NCBI GenBank assembly: GCA_016713325.1
Contig: JADJPJ010000006.1
Span: forward strand, 248,001-312,000
Direction: 5' to 3'
From: Candidatus Flexifilum affinis
GTDB taxonomy: Bacteria > Chloroflexota > Anaerolineae > Aggregatilineales > Phototrophicaceae
DNA: 64,000 nt
Shown here: in pieces, positions 20,870 to 34,881 of the stretch
Numbering within the stretch: the first letter of the stretch is position 1
Layout of the letters: each line of letters starts with the position of its first letter
Notes under the pieces: model-generated
Told to the model about the DNA's origin: nothing
The model's database searches: none
The model's input: only the letters and a program-made list of their open reading frames with translations
Position numbers and translations under genes: made by a program

Positions 20870-22289
20870 ATGGCGAACTACGATGCAGTGGTCGTCGGGT
20901 CTGGCCCCAACGGTCTGGCGGCGGCGATCACCCTGGCCCAAACAGGCCGCAAAGTCCTGGTGCTGGAAGCGAAAGAGACCATCGGCGGTGGGATGCGAAC
21001 GCTGGAGCTCACCCTCCCCGGCTTCCGCCACGACATGTGCTCGGCCGTGCATCCGCTGGCGCAGGCCTCGCCCTTCTTTCGCCGGCTTCCGCTCAACCAG
21101 TTCGGCCTGGAATGGGTGTTCCCGCCCGCTGAAGTGGCGCACCCGTTCGACGACGGGAGAGCGGCGATCCTCGAACGCTCAGTCGAGGCGACCGCTTCAA
21201 GCCTAAAAGCGGACGAACGCGCCTACAGACGGTTGATGACCTGGCTTGTCGAAAACCAGAACGCCATTCTGGAGGCGTTCCTGGCGCCTTTGCACTTTCC
21301 GCGCAGCCCGATTGTCGCGGCGCAGTTCGGCGTCCTGGGCGTTCGCGTCCGCCAGCGGGTACGCACGCAATACCTTCCGCACCGAACTGGCGCGAGGTCT
21401 GTTCGCCGGTCTAGCCGCCCACTCGATCATGCCGCTCGACCAGATGGTGACCTCAGGCATTGGCTTGATGCTTGGCATGCTGGCCCATGCCGTCGGGTGG
21501 CCGATGGCGCGCGGCGGTTCTCAGCGAATCGCCGGCGCGCTGGCGGGTTATCTGACCTCACTGGGCGGCAAGATCGTCACTGGAACCGAAGTCCGCTCCC
21601 CGCGAGACCTGCCTCCTGCGCCGATCACCCTGTTCGACATCGCTCCTCGTAACTTCGCCCGTATCATGGGCGAAAAGCTGCCCGCAAGATATCGGCGGCA
21701 GTTGGAGGGCTATCGCTACGGCCCAGGCGTGTTCAAGATCGACTATGCGCTGAGCGAGCCGATCCCCTGGACCGCAAAAGACTGCGCCCGGGCCGGTACG
21801 GTGCATCTCGGTGCGACGCTGGACGAGATCCGCCGGAGCGAGAAAGAGGCCTTTACCGGAATTCACTCCCAGAAACCCTTCACGCTCGTCGTGCAGCCGA
21901 CGTTGTTCGATTCCTCGCGCGCGCCGGAGGGCAAACACATCGTCTGGGCTTACTGCCACGTGCCGCACGGCTCGACCGCGGACATGACGGCGCAGATCGA
22001 GGCGCAGATCGAGCGCTTCGCCCCCGGTTTCCGCGACTGCATCCTCGCCCGGCACACTCGCAACGCGATGGAGATGGAAGCCTATAACCCCAACTACGTC
22101 GGCGGGGACATCAACAGCGGCGTGCAGGACCTGCGCCAGTTGTTCACACGGCCGGTCGCACGCTGGAATCCGTATTCGACACCCCTCCAAGGCGTGTATC
22201 TCTGCTCCTCGGCGACTCCGCCGGGTGGCGGTGTGCATGGCATGTGCGGCTGGCATGCGGCGACACGTGCTGCCCAGTCGCACGGCTGA
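20870..22289 (+). CDS. FAD-dependent oxidoreductase, phytoene desaturase family (one frameshift)
   Basis: About 473 residues after repair. The N-terminus MANYDAVVVGSGPNGLAAAI carries the dinucleotide-binding GxGxxG motif of CrtI/carotenoid-isomerase-like (COG1233) flavoproteins. The frame breaks near 21345, then continues with ARNTFRTELARGLFAGLAAH. The C-terminal FAD motif region reads YLCSSATPPGGGVHGMCGW. Members of this subgroup occur in many non-carotenogenic bacteria, and no other carotenoid gene is nearby, so carotenoid desaturation is not supported. The substrate is unknown. Confidence 0.87.
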
Positions 22290-22701
22290 ACACATTCCGG
22301 ACTCCAAGCTGCGCGGGGATTATCGTTCGTGGCGCTGATCCTTTACCTCCATGACAGGGACACAGCCCTGGTGTCAATCTGGGCACAACGGTAACGGTGC
22401 GGTGGCCTATACCACCACAGATAGCCTTGAGCGGCACATCGCGCGCCAACTGAAGCTGGGCACCCACCGCCACGACGTCAGAACCTGCTGCACCGTCTCC
22501 ACCGCCCTTCTTCCTGCAAACAATCCATGCCTATTCGCTTGCCACCTAGACCCGTATTGCCTGGTCTTCAGTGCTTGTTGACGGCATTCGTCTGCCTGTC
22601 GCTCTGTGCCAGGGGGTTAGGAAAAGGTCAGGTAAACGCGCTGCGAAGCAGGATTGTCATTTATACTGCAAATATCATCGGCGCATCGCGGAGAACTCGC
22701 C
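22290..22701. other. 412-base intergenic stretch, nothing recognised
   Basis: No credible gene, strong promoter or repeat was seen between the oxidoreductase and the giant kinase gene. The only notable element is GGAGA at 22690, the ribosome-binding site of the downstream gene. Confidence 0.4.
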
Positions 22702-27526
<4,825 letters not shown>

Positions 27527-27647
27527 CTCCGATCCGCTCAGCATAACCACACCCTGATTCATCCAGCAAGACGAACCCTTTTGGTCATTGTCGGGGCAGT
27601 TGCGCCCCGTGCAAGGCTACTACTTACCCAATTTGAGGAGCAAGACC

Positions 27648-28946
27648 ATGCAGCACCAACGGAATTCGGCTCGATTCAACGGGAAGTTTCGCGGGTTCGC
27701 GCGGATAGGCTTGCTGATGCTGTTCCTGCTGCTGGTTTCCGCCGTGGTCATCCCGACCTCGGCTCAGGAAACGACGCCGGTCGTCCCGCCTCAGGTCGGT
27801 CTCCGCCCCGACGCTCCAACATATGCCCTGCACGGTCCCTATTGGGTCGGCACACAGGATTTTGTGATTGATCCAGAAGCTGATGAACCACAGGAAATCA
27901 CGGTATGGTATCCAGCGCTCAACCCAGATGGAATAGCCGAAGAAATAATCTATCCAGCGGCGCTGAAATTCGAAGTTCCTGAAGGAACAATAGGAACGGT
28001 TCACGGTCATGCCCTCAAGGATGCCGCGTTCGATATGGTTGCTGCCCCCTATCCATTGGTGATTTTTTCGCCGGGCTTTGGGGCGGGCGCGCACCAATTA
28101 CGCTCACTTAACCGAACACATGGCTTCGTATGGTTTTGTGGTGATCGCACCTGACCATCACGAGTTCTTTGATCCGACCTGGGCTGATATTCTACCGAGT
28201 ACGATTTACCGTCCTCAGGATGTATTGGAGGCCATTGCTTTCGCCGATGAACTGACAGTCGCTGGTGGGAGGATGGCAGGCGTCATCAATACCGGCCTGA
28301 TCGCGGTGGCAGGTCATTCTTACGGGGGATATACCGCGCTGGCAGCAGCCGGTGGGCGCTTCGATATCAATGGCTTTAATGCACGTTGTGAGGCCGCTCG
28401 CGCCGCTGCTGACCCGAATGCCTGGCTTTGACACACTGGTGCCAATTCAAGGAACAGATGGCGAGCTGGCGGCGCTGGACTCGATGCCAGAGGGATTGTG
28501 GCCGGCGTGGGCTGACCCGCGTGTCGATGCCATCATCCCGATGGCGGGCGATTCATATATCTTCGATCAGGCAGGATTGGCCGAGATCACGATTCCGGTC
28601 ATGGCGATGGGTGGAACGCTCGATACGTCAACACCTTATGAGTGGGGCGCACACCCGACTTATGACCTGATATCCAGTGAGATGAAGGCGTTAGTCACGT
28701 TCGTGAATGCCGAGCATATGATCTTCGGCAGCACCTGCGCTGATATTCCCCTGTGCGGTTGATTTGGGGGTGACTTTCTACTGCTCCGATCCAGTCTGGG
28801 ACATGCAGCGCACTCAGGACCTTACCCACCACTTTGCAGCGGCATTCCTGCTCGACATACTGAAGGGCGACGCGGAGGCTCATGCCGCGCTCGCGCCGGA
28901 TGCGGTGAGCTTCCCCGGCATTACCTATGAGGCGCAGGGGTTCTAG
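27648..28946 (+). pseudogene. secreted alpha/beta hydrolase, PAF-acetylhydrolase/dienelactone-hydrolase-like (three frameshifts)
   Basis: About 430 residues after repair; ATG 27648 follows GAGGAG. A basic N-terminus and hydrophobic helix (LLMLFLLLVSAVVIPTSAQ) form a signal peptide. The fold is recognisable from YPLVIFSPGFG, YGFVVIAPDHHEF, the nucleophile elbow GHSYGG, the acid-strand region IPVMAMGGTLDTSTPYEWG and the catalytic His in NAEHMIF. Frames break near 28085, 28428 and 28758. The last part (28764-28946) carries the family's closing helices. It probably hydrolyses an ester outside the membrane; the substrate is unknown. Confidence 0.82.
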
Positions 28947-29059
28947 CGATTGACGCCAGTTGTGCCCGCCATTGGCAAGCCCATGCAATGGCGGGCACAA
29001 ACGGCGCTAGCCCTCCTCCAATCAGGTCGGGATGCGGCAGCGAAGCGGTTGGCCTTCCC

Positions 29060-30697
29060 TCAGCCGAGCAACCCTGGCAGGAGCGTCTGTACCAGCGGAA
29101 TCGTAGGCACCGGTAGGTCGATCACAGGTGTACTGGTCGGCGGCGGCGGGTTGGTCGGCGGCACTGCCGTGGGCGGCACAGGCGTGGGCGGCACAGGCGT
29201 GGGCGGCACAGGCGTGGGCGGCACGGCTGTCGGTGGCACCGCCGTTGGCGGGACAGCCGTTGGCGGGACGGCGGTGGGCGGCACGCTGGTCGGTGGAACC
29301 GATGTCGGTGGAACACTGGTGTTTGCGGCGATGGTCGGCGCGACGCGCGATGACGTGACCGCTGCTGTCGACGCTGCCGTCCTCGTCATTTGGTCGGCAG
29401 TCGCGGACTGCGTCGCCGAATATGTCGTCGTGAGGGTACGCGGGGGTGTCCTGGTGACCGTGCGCGTGGCGCTGCCGGTTGCGCTCGGCGTTTGGCTTGG
29501 GGTGCGCGTTACCGTCGGGGTTGCGCTGCTCGTGGCGCTTGCCGTGGCCGTTTTCGTCGGAGAGGGCGATGCTGAGGCGGTTTCGAGAGCCTCAATCTGC
29601 GTCGCAGCGGCGGTCGGCACACCTGTCGCCACTCCGTCGCGGACTAACTGAAATATGGTTAGGACAACCAGCATGGCTAAGCCGGCCACGCCGAAGACAC
29701 TGCTGAGCCGCCGGCGCGGCGTAGCGCGTTCGTCTTCTCGCTCACCTTTCCGGGTTTCGTCCAGCTCGAATGTACCTGTTTTTTGACCTCCGGTTGGAGG
29801 AGAGCTCACCAGGCGCAGCTGCTCAGGGCTCAGGATCGGTGTCGGCTGCGACGTCAATACGACGATGTCGGTGTCCACCTGGCGAGACAGTGCGTCGCGA
29901 AACGCCTGCACCAGTGCTCCCGCCGACTGAAAGCGCTCCGTCGGATCCTTGGCCAGACCCTTGAGCAGCACAGGATCCACTTTCTGAGGTAACCGTGGAT
30001 TCAGATTGGAGGGCAGCGGCGGCACGGCAGTGAGGTGCCTCTGCATCACGACCAGTTCGCTTGCGTCAGAAAAGGGGAAGTATCCGGTCGCCAGCAGATA
30101 GGCGATGACCGCGAATGAGTAGATATCCGAGAAGACATCGACATTGCGCAAGCCCTGCACCTGCTCCGGCGACATGTACACCGGCGTGCCAATGATGTTG
30201 CCGCTGGTGGTAATGCGGGCAGACTCGTTGATGCGTGCCAGCCCGAAATCGCCCAGCTTGAGCGTTCCGTCGGCGCTGACCAGTATATTGTCCAGTTTCA
30301 GGTCACGATGTAGGACGCCCTGTGCGTGGGCATAGTCCAGCGCCGTTGCGATGGACGTGAGGATGTCTACAGATTCGTCCAGACCCAGCGTTGTGGGCTG
30401 GCGAAAGCGCTGCGCCAGATTGCCACCGGGCAGATACTCCATGGCGATGTAGCCCAGACCGCTGAACCAGCCGAAATCGTAGATTTCGATGATCTGCGGA
30501 TGTCGCAGACGCTGGATAATCTGCGCCTCGCGCTCAAAGCGGCGCGCTTCCCGCGACCCTTCGTCGAGTTTCGAACGCAATATCTTGAGAGCGACGATGC
30601 GATCTGACAACGGGTCGATCGCGCTGTAGACGACTGCTGTTCCGCCGGTGCCGAGGATATCCAGTAGCTGATAGTGTGCGAAGTGCCCCTGATGCAT
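29060..30697 (-). CDS. membrane-anchored Ser/Thr protein kinase 2 with VPPT-repeat tail
   Basis: 545 aa from ATG 30695-30697 (MHQGHFAHYQLLDILG). Residues about 8-265 are a Hanks kinase with VALKIL, HRDLKLDN, DFG and GTPVYMSPEQV. A helix at about residue 345 (FGVAGLAMLVVLTIFQLV) anchors it, and the external tail is TPS/TRT-rich followed by about ten VPPT[APS] repeats, ending in VPTIPLVQTLLPGLLG. It is intact and closely parallels kinase 1 at 18848-20441 along its whole length, so the two arose by duplication. Such tails probably span or bind the cell envelope and position a sensor. The ligand is unknown. Confidence 0.93.
   Translation of the reverse strand: MHQGHFAHYQLLDILGTGGTAVVYSAIDPLSDRIVALKILRSKLDEGSREARRFEREAQIIQRLRHPQIIEIYDFGWFSGLGYIAMEYLPGGNLAQRFRQPTTLGLDESVDILTSIATALDYAHAQGVLHRDLKLDNILVSADGTLKLGDFGLARINESARITTSGNIIGTPVYMSPEQVQGLRNVDVFSDIYSFAVIAYLLATGYFPFSDASELVVMQRHLTAVPPLPSNLNPRLPQKVDPVLLKGLAKDPTERFQSAGALVQAFRDALSRQVDTDIVVLTSQPTPILSPEQLRLVSSPPTGGQKTGTFELDETRKGEREDERATPRRRLSSVFGVAGLAMLVVLTIFQLVRDGVATGVPTAAATQIEALETASASPSPTKTATASATSSATPTVTRTPSQTPSATGSATRTVTRTPPRTLTTTYSATQSATADQMTRTAASTAAVTSSRVAPTIAANTSVPPTSVPPTSVPPTAVPPTAVPPTAVPPTAVPPTPVPPTPVPPTPVPPTAVPPTNPPPPTSTPVIDLPVPTIPLVQTLLPGLLG
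29152..29325 (-). repeat. 15-base tandem repeat encoding VPPTx
   Basis: About ten direct copies of a 15-base unit (plus-strand form GTGGGCGGCACAGGC and variants) encode VPPTP/VPPTA/VPPTS in the kinase 2 tail. The four central units are nearly identical and the outer ones are diverged at third positions. This points to recent local expansion and predicts length variation between strains. Confidence 0.85.
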
Positions 30698-30840
30698 CCT
30701 GAACCTGAATACTCGACCGACAACGTTGTAGCCCACATCCCTCCCGTTGGAAGCATCGAGACGCGTGGTACTGTCTTGCTTCGCCAGAGCGCGCAGGGCG
30801 GTGATGAGACAAACTCAACTGGAAAGGCTACGATAAGTTA

Positions 30841-30883
30841 GATGGTAATCGATCTTTCCATGTCCTGTTGGTTAGGAATTATG
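30841..30883 (-). promoter_or_regulatory. conserved element upstream of kinase 2
   Basis: This is the counterpart of 20597-20638 (see there), 144 bases before the kinase 2 start codon. Minus-strand AGGACA followed by ATCGATTACC is shared. The rest of the 433-base gap 30698-31130 holds no gene I can support; it must also contain the promoter of the divergent GH39 gene. Confidence 0.5.
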
Positions 30884-31130
30884 AATTTTGCTCAACGAAA
30901 TCAGCGCATTTCAGGACCACAGATCTCGCCCGTAGTGGTGCGCAGATCGCCGCCATCTCCACGAAAATCTGGCGCTCCAGGCTCTCCACGTGCCGCGGCC
31001 ATCCCTGTCAGGCGGCGCAGGTTCAGGACGATCCTGGCATTTTGGACCACGATTTGAACAGGCTGGAGGTGAACAGGCGAAATGGATCATAATAGGGCCT
31101 GTTTTCATCTAGTGTCCGCCGCAGGAGTCG

Positions 31131-32621
31131 ATGGTGATCGAGTTTTTTGTAGATCCGAGCAGTTCGGGAAGTCCATTTCCACATTACTGGGAACAGTGTG
31201 TGGGAAGCTGCCATGCCGTCATGGGCCTGCGCTCCGACTGGCGCCAGCAGCTTGAGAAAAGCCACAGGGAGCTGGGTTTCCAGTACGTCCGCTTTCACGG
31301 ACTGCTCGACGATGACATGAATATCTGCATGCGGGAATACCGAGAGGATGGCACCAAAGGCCAGCTTCGTTTTAGCTTCTACAGCGTCGATTCCATCTAT
31401 GACTTTTTGCTGAGCATCGGCATGAAACCCTTTATAGAGCTCGGCTTTATGCCGTCGGTGCTGGCGTCAGGGACCGCGACATGCTTTCACTACAAGGCCA
31501 ACACCACACCGCCGGCCGATTACGGTGAGTGGGAAGCGCTGATTCGGGCGCTGACCCAGCACCTGGTCGATCGCTACGGGCTGGAAGAAGTGCGGACGTG
31601 GTTTTTCGAAGTCTGGAACGAACCCAATCTCAGCTATTTCTGGGCAGGCACGAAAGAGGAGTATTTCAGGATTTACGAACATGCCGTGCGCGCCATCAAG
31701 AGTGTGGACAGCCAACTACGCGTCGGCGGTCCGGCGACGTCGGTCAACTCCTGGCTCCCGGACATGCTCGACTTCTGTCGCAGCGCTGGCGTCCCAATCG
31801 ATTTTCTATCGACCCACCACTACCCTACCGACGATCCTCTCTGGCGACACAGCGATATCAGCGGAGAGGAAGTGTATAAGCAGTTCGCCCACGAGTTCGG
31901 CAAGTATGAGCGCGGCGTTCTCCGCAAAATGACCGCCAGGGCCCGAGAGCAGGCCGGCGACATGCCGCTCTACTACACGGAATGGAACACGTCCGCCTGG
32001 CTCACCGACAGCATCCACGACGATGCTTTCTCCGCCGCGCTGGCTGCCAAAACAATCGCCGACAACGACGGTCTGGTCCAGGGGTATTCCTGGTGGACGT
32101 TCTCTGATTTGTTTGAAGAAGGCGGGCAGTACGCCGCGCCCTTCCATGGTGGCTTCGGGCTTCAGAACATTCATGGCATTCCCAAACCTACCTACCGTGC
32201 GTTCGAGATGCTGCACGCCCTGGGTGACGAGCGCCTTGCGGTCAGCGGCGGAGAGAATTCCAGTGTGGAGATATTGGCCGTGCGCGACGGCTCAACCCTG
32301 ATGCTGCTGGCCTACAATCATGTCGCCCCCGGTCAGGAGATCCGCACTGAAGACGTGGCGATCAGCCTGAAAGGGATAACCCCTGGAACCAAGGTAGCGG
32401 TCGCCCGCGTCGACCAGGAGAGCGCCAACCCAAAGCAGAAGTGGATCGACCTGGGCAGCCCGGAATACCCGACACTTACTCAGCTTGCGGAGATCGAACA
32501 GGCATCCCGTCCTCGCAGTGAGGAGGACCTGACCGAAAGTGCCGCAGGCGGCAGCATGCTCCGATTCGCACTCCCTCCGCATGGCATCGCGGCGTTAACG
32601 GTCAAGACGCCGACCGGCTAG
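31131..32621 (+). CDS. glycoside hydrolase family 39 (beta-xylosidase-like)
   Basis: 496 aa; the ATG at 31131, or the GTG at 31134, follows GCAGGAG. The TIM-barrel domain has the acid/base Glu164 in FEVWNEPNLSYFW and the nucleophile Glu284 in LYYTEWN, the classic GH39 pair. YVRFHGLLDDDM near the N-terminus and FGLQNIHGIPKPTYRAFEML before the C-terminal beta-sandwich also fit. No signal peptide is present, so it acts on imported xylosides or related oligosaccharides in the cytosol. It opens the plus-strand glycosidase block. Specificity among GH39 activities (xylosidase, iduronidase-like) is not certain. Confidence 0.9.
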   Translation: MVIEFFVDPSSSGSPFPHYWEQCVGSCHAVMGLRSDWRQQLEKSHRELGFQYVRFHGLLDDDMNICMREYREDGTKGQLRFSFYSVDSIYDFLLSIGMKPFIELGFMPSVLASGTATCFHYKANTTPPADYGEWEALIRALTQHLVDRYGLEEVRTWFFEVWNEPNLSYFWAGTKEEYFRIYEHAVRAIKSVDSQLRVGGPATSVNSWLPDMLDFCRSAGVPIDFLSTHHYPTDDPLWRHSDISGEEVYKQFAHEFGKYERGVLRKMTARAREQAGDMPLYYTEWNTSAWLTDSIHDDAFSAALAAKTIADNDGLVQGYSWWTFSDLFEEGGQYAAPFHGGFGLQNIHGIPKPTYRAFEMLHALGDERLAVSGGENSSVEILAVRDGSTLMLLAYNHVAPGQEIRTEDVAISLKGITPGTKVAVARVDQESANPKQKWIDLGSPEYPTLTQLAEIEQASRPRSEEDLTESAAGGSMLRFALPPHGIAALTVKTPTG

Positions 32622-32850
32622 CGTCACACCTGCAAAGGACGACCCTGAGAGCATCGGGTTGACGGCAGCTCAACCCGGGCGGTCGGTTGTGGCGAAGAGG
32701 GGAATCCGGGTGCCCCAATCCGTCAAAATTGAGCATCATTCGGGCCGTGACTGACAGCGGCGAACTGACCGTCACGACCTCACGACAGGCGTAGACAAGG
32801 AACCTGTACCTGCGAAACATATCTTCATCGACGAAAGTAAAGGTACCACC

Positions 32851-34672
32851 ATGACGATCCCTCGTAGTGAATATCCTCGCCCCCAGTTCGTTCGCGAGAA
32901 CTGGTTGTGTTTGAACGGTGAATGGCAGTTTGAATCGGATCGGGGTGACAGCGGTTTGGAGCGAGGGCTGCTCACCCGTGAGCTGAAGCAGCGCATCACA
33001 GTCCCCTTCTGCCCCGAATCGCCGCTCTCCGGCATCAACGATCTCGACTACCATCTGGCGGTCTGGTACCGTCGGACCGTGACCATTCCTCAGGAGTGGG
33101 CAGGCCAGCGCGTGCTGCTGCACTTCCAGGCAGTCGATTACGACACGACGGTCTGGGTCGATGGGCAGGAAGTCGGCCGTCACCGCGGCGGGTTCGCGTC
33201 CTTCTCGTGTGACCTGAACGGTGTCGCCTCGGCAGGAGACACGGTGACACTGGTGGTTCGCGCGCGTGACACGCGTTCAGCGCCGCAGCCGCGCGGTAAG
33301 CAGGCGCGAGACTACGCGCCGCAGGGCGCAATCTATGTCCGCACGACCGGCATCTGGCAGACCGTGTGGATGGAGCCCGTACCGCACATCGCCCTGCGCC
33401 GCCCCCGCATCACGCCCGATGTCGCAAACAGCACGATCCGCCTCGAACAGCCTATCACCGGTAACGCACGCGGCCTGCGCCTTCGCGCAGTGCTGAAGGA
33501 TGCCGCTGGCGTAGTCGTCACTGCGGAAACCTCGGCGGAATACGATCTGTCACCGCGCCTTGACCTGGTTATTCCGGCGGAACGCCGGCGCCTGTGGTCG
33601 AACGAGGACCCGCACCTCTACGATCTGGAAATCAGCCTGGTCGACGCGGACGGCAGCATCGTCGACCAGGCGACCAGCTACGCGGGATTGCGCAGCGTCT
33701 CCATCGTGGGCAAAGCCGTCAAACTTAACGGGAAGGCCGTCTTCCAGCGTCTGGTGCTCGACCAGGGGTACTATCCGGAAGGCATCATGACCGCGCCGAG
33801 CGACGATGCGCTTCGTTGCGATATCGAGTTGAGCATGGCGGCAGGCTTCAATGGGGCGCGTCTGCATCAGAAGGTGTTCGAAGAACGCTTTCTGTATCAC
33901 GCCGACCGGATGGGTTACCTCGTGTGGGGGGGAATTCGGCGACTGGGGATGCAGTCACAACGGCCCGCTCGACGGTGAACACCAAACGCCGACCGCCGCG
34001 TACATCACCGAGTGGTTAGAAGTGCTGGAACGCGACTACTCGCACCCGGCTATCATCGGCTGGTGTCCCCTGAACGAGACGTGGCAGTCCATCACCGACA
34101 ACATCACACAGTTGGACGTCGTGACCCGCGGCATGTATCTGGCGACCAAGGCCATGGACACCACCCGCCCCGTGCTGGACACGTCCGGTTACTCGCATCG
34201 CGTGCCGGAAACTGATATCTACGACAGCCATGACTACACGCAGGACCCCGACGAATTTGCCCGGCGTCATGGCGGGCTGGCTGAAGGGAAGCCGTTCCTC
34301 AACTACTTCGGGGATTGGGGAATTCCAGGGCATATGGTGCGCAACCCGCACTGGTCGCTCCCATATCGCGGACAGCCGTATTTCGTCAGCGAGTTCGGCG
34401 GCATCTGGTGGAACCCGGATGCAAAGCCGGGCGAAGATTCCTGGGGCTACGGCGCTCGCCCAACCTCAATCGAAGAATTCTATGATCGCTTTGACCGCCT
34501 TTGTGCGGCGCTGCTGAATGATGTCAATATGTTCGGCTACTGCTATACGCAGCTCACGGACGTCTATCAGGAGCAGAACGGCATCTACCGATTCGACCGT
34601 TCCACGAAGTTCGACATGGAGTGCGTTCGCCTCGCACAGCAGCGCCCCGCGGCGATTGAGCTCGTCGACTGA
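32851..34672 (+). CDS. glycoside hydrolase family 2 protein (one frameshift)
   Basis: About 606 residues after repair; ATG 32851 follows AAAGG. An N-terminal jelly-roll sugar-binding domain (LNGEWQFE, then WYRRTVTIPQEWAGQRVLLH), an immunoglobulin-like domain and a C-terminal TIM barrel are present in the usual GH2 order. The frame breaks near 33930 in a G-run inside YLVWG(E)FGDWG. The acid/base Glu is in CPLNETWQS (codon 34076-34078) and the nucleophile in FVSEFGG (34391-34393). It lacks a signal peptide. It is likely an intracellular beta-galactosidase, beta-glucuronidase or relative; the exact sugar is not determined. Confidence 0.9.
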
Positions 34673-34714
34673 TTCATGAAGGGCTGAGAGCCACCTCAGT
34701 GAATCCCGGCTTCC

Positions 34715-34757
<43 letters not shown>

Positions 34758-34832
34758 GGGAGAAAAAGGCAAAAGATAAGAGAATTTGGGGGGCAAAGCC
34801 CAAAAAACAAAAAAAAGAAAAAGTAAACGAAC

Positions 34833-34864
34833 AACCTGGCGTGGGCAACGCCGCACGCCAGGTT
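34833..34864 (-). terminator. rho-independent-type terminator of the GH35 gene
   Basis: AACCTGGCGTG (34833-34843) pairs perfectly over 11 bases with CACGCCAGGTT (34854-34864) around a 10-base loop. On the minus strand it lies 18 bases after the GH35 stop and is followed by a T-rich stretch (TGTTCGTTTACTTTTTC). Part of that stretch belongs to the doubtful A-rich block noted at 34756-34832. Confidence 0.75.
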
Positions 34865-34881
34865 GGGCTCCGTCCCCGCTT

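Noticed and set aside
29152..29325. Short regular repeats resembling a CRISPR array
   Set aside because: The 15-base units are contiguous without spacers and are in frame with the kinase tail (VPPTx), so they are coding repeats.
32602..33183. 193-codon minus-strand frame upstream of and within the GH2 gene
   Set aside because: Opposite the well-supported GH2 N-terminus and without family features; treated as a shadow.
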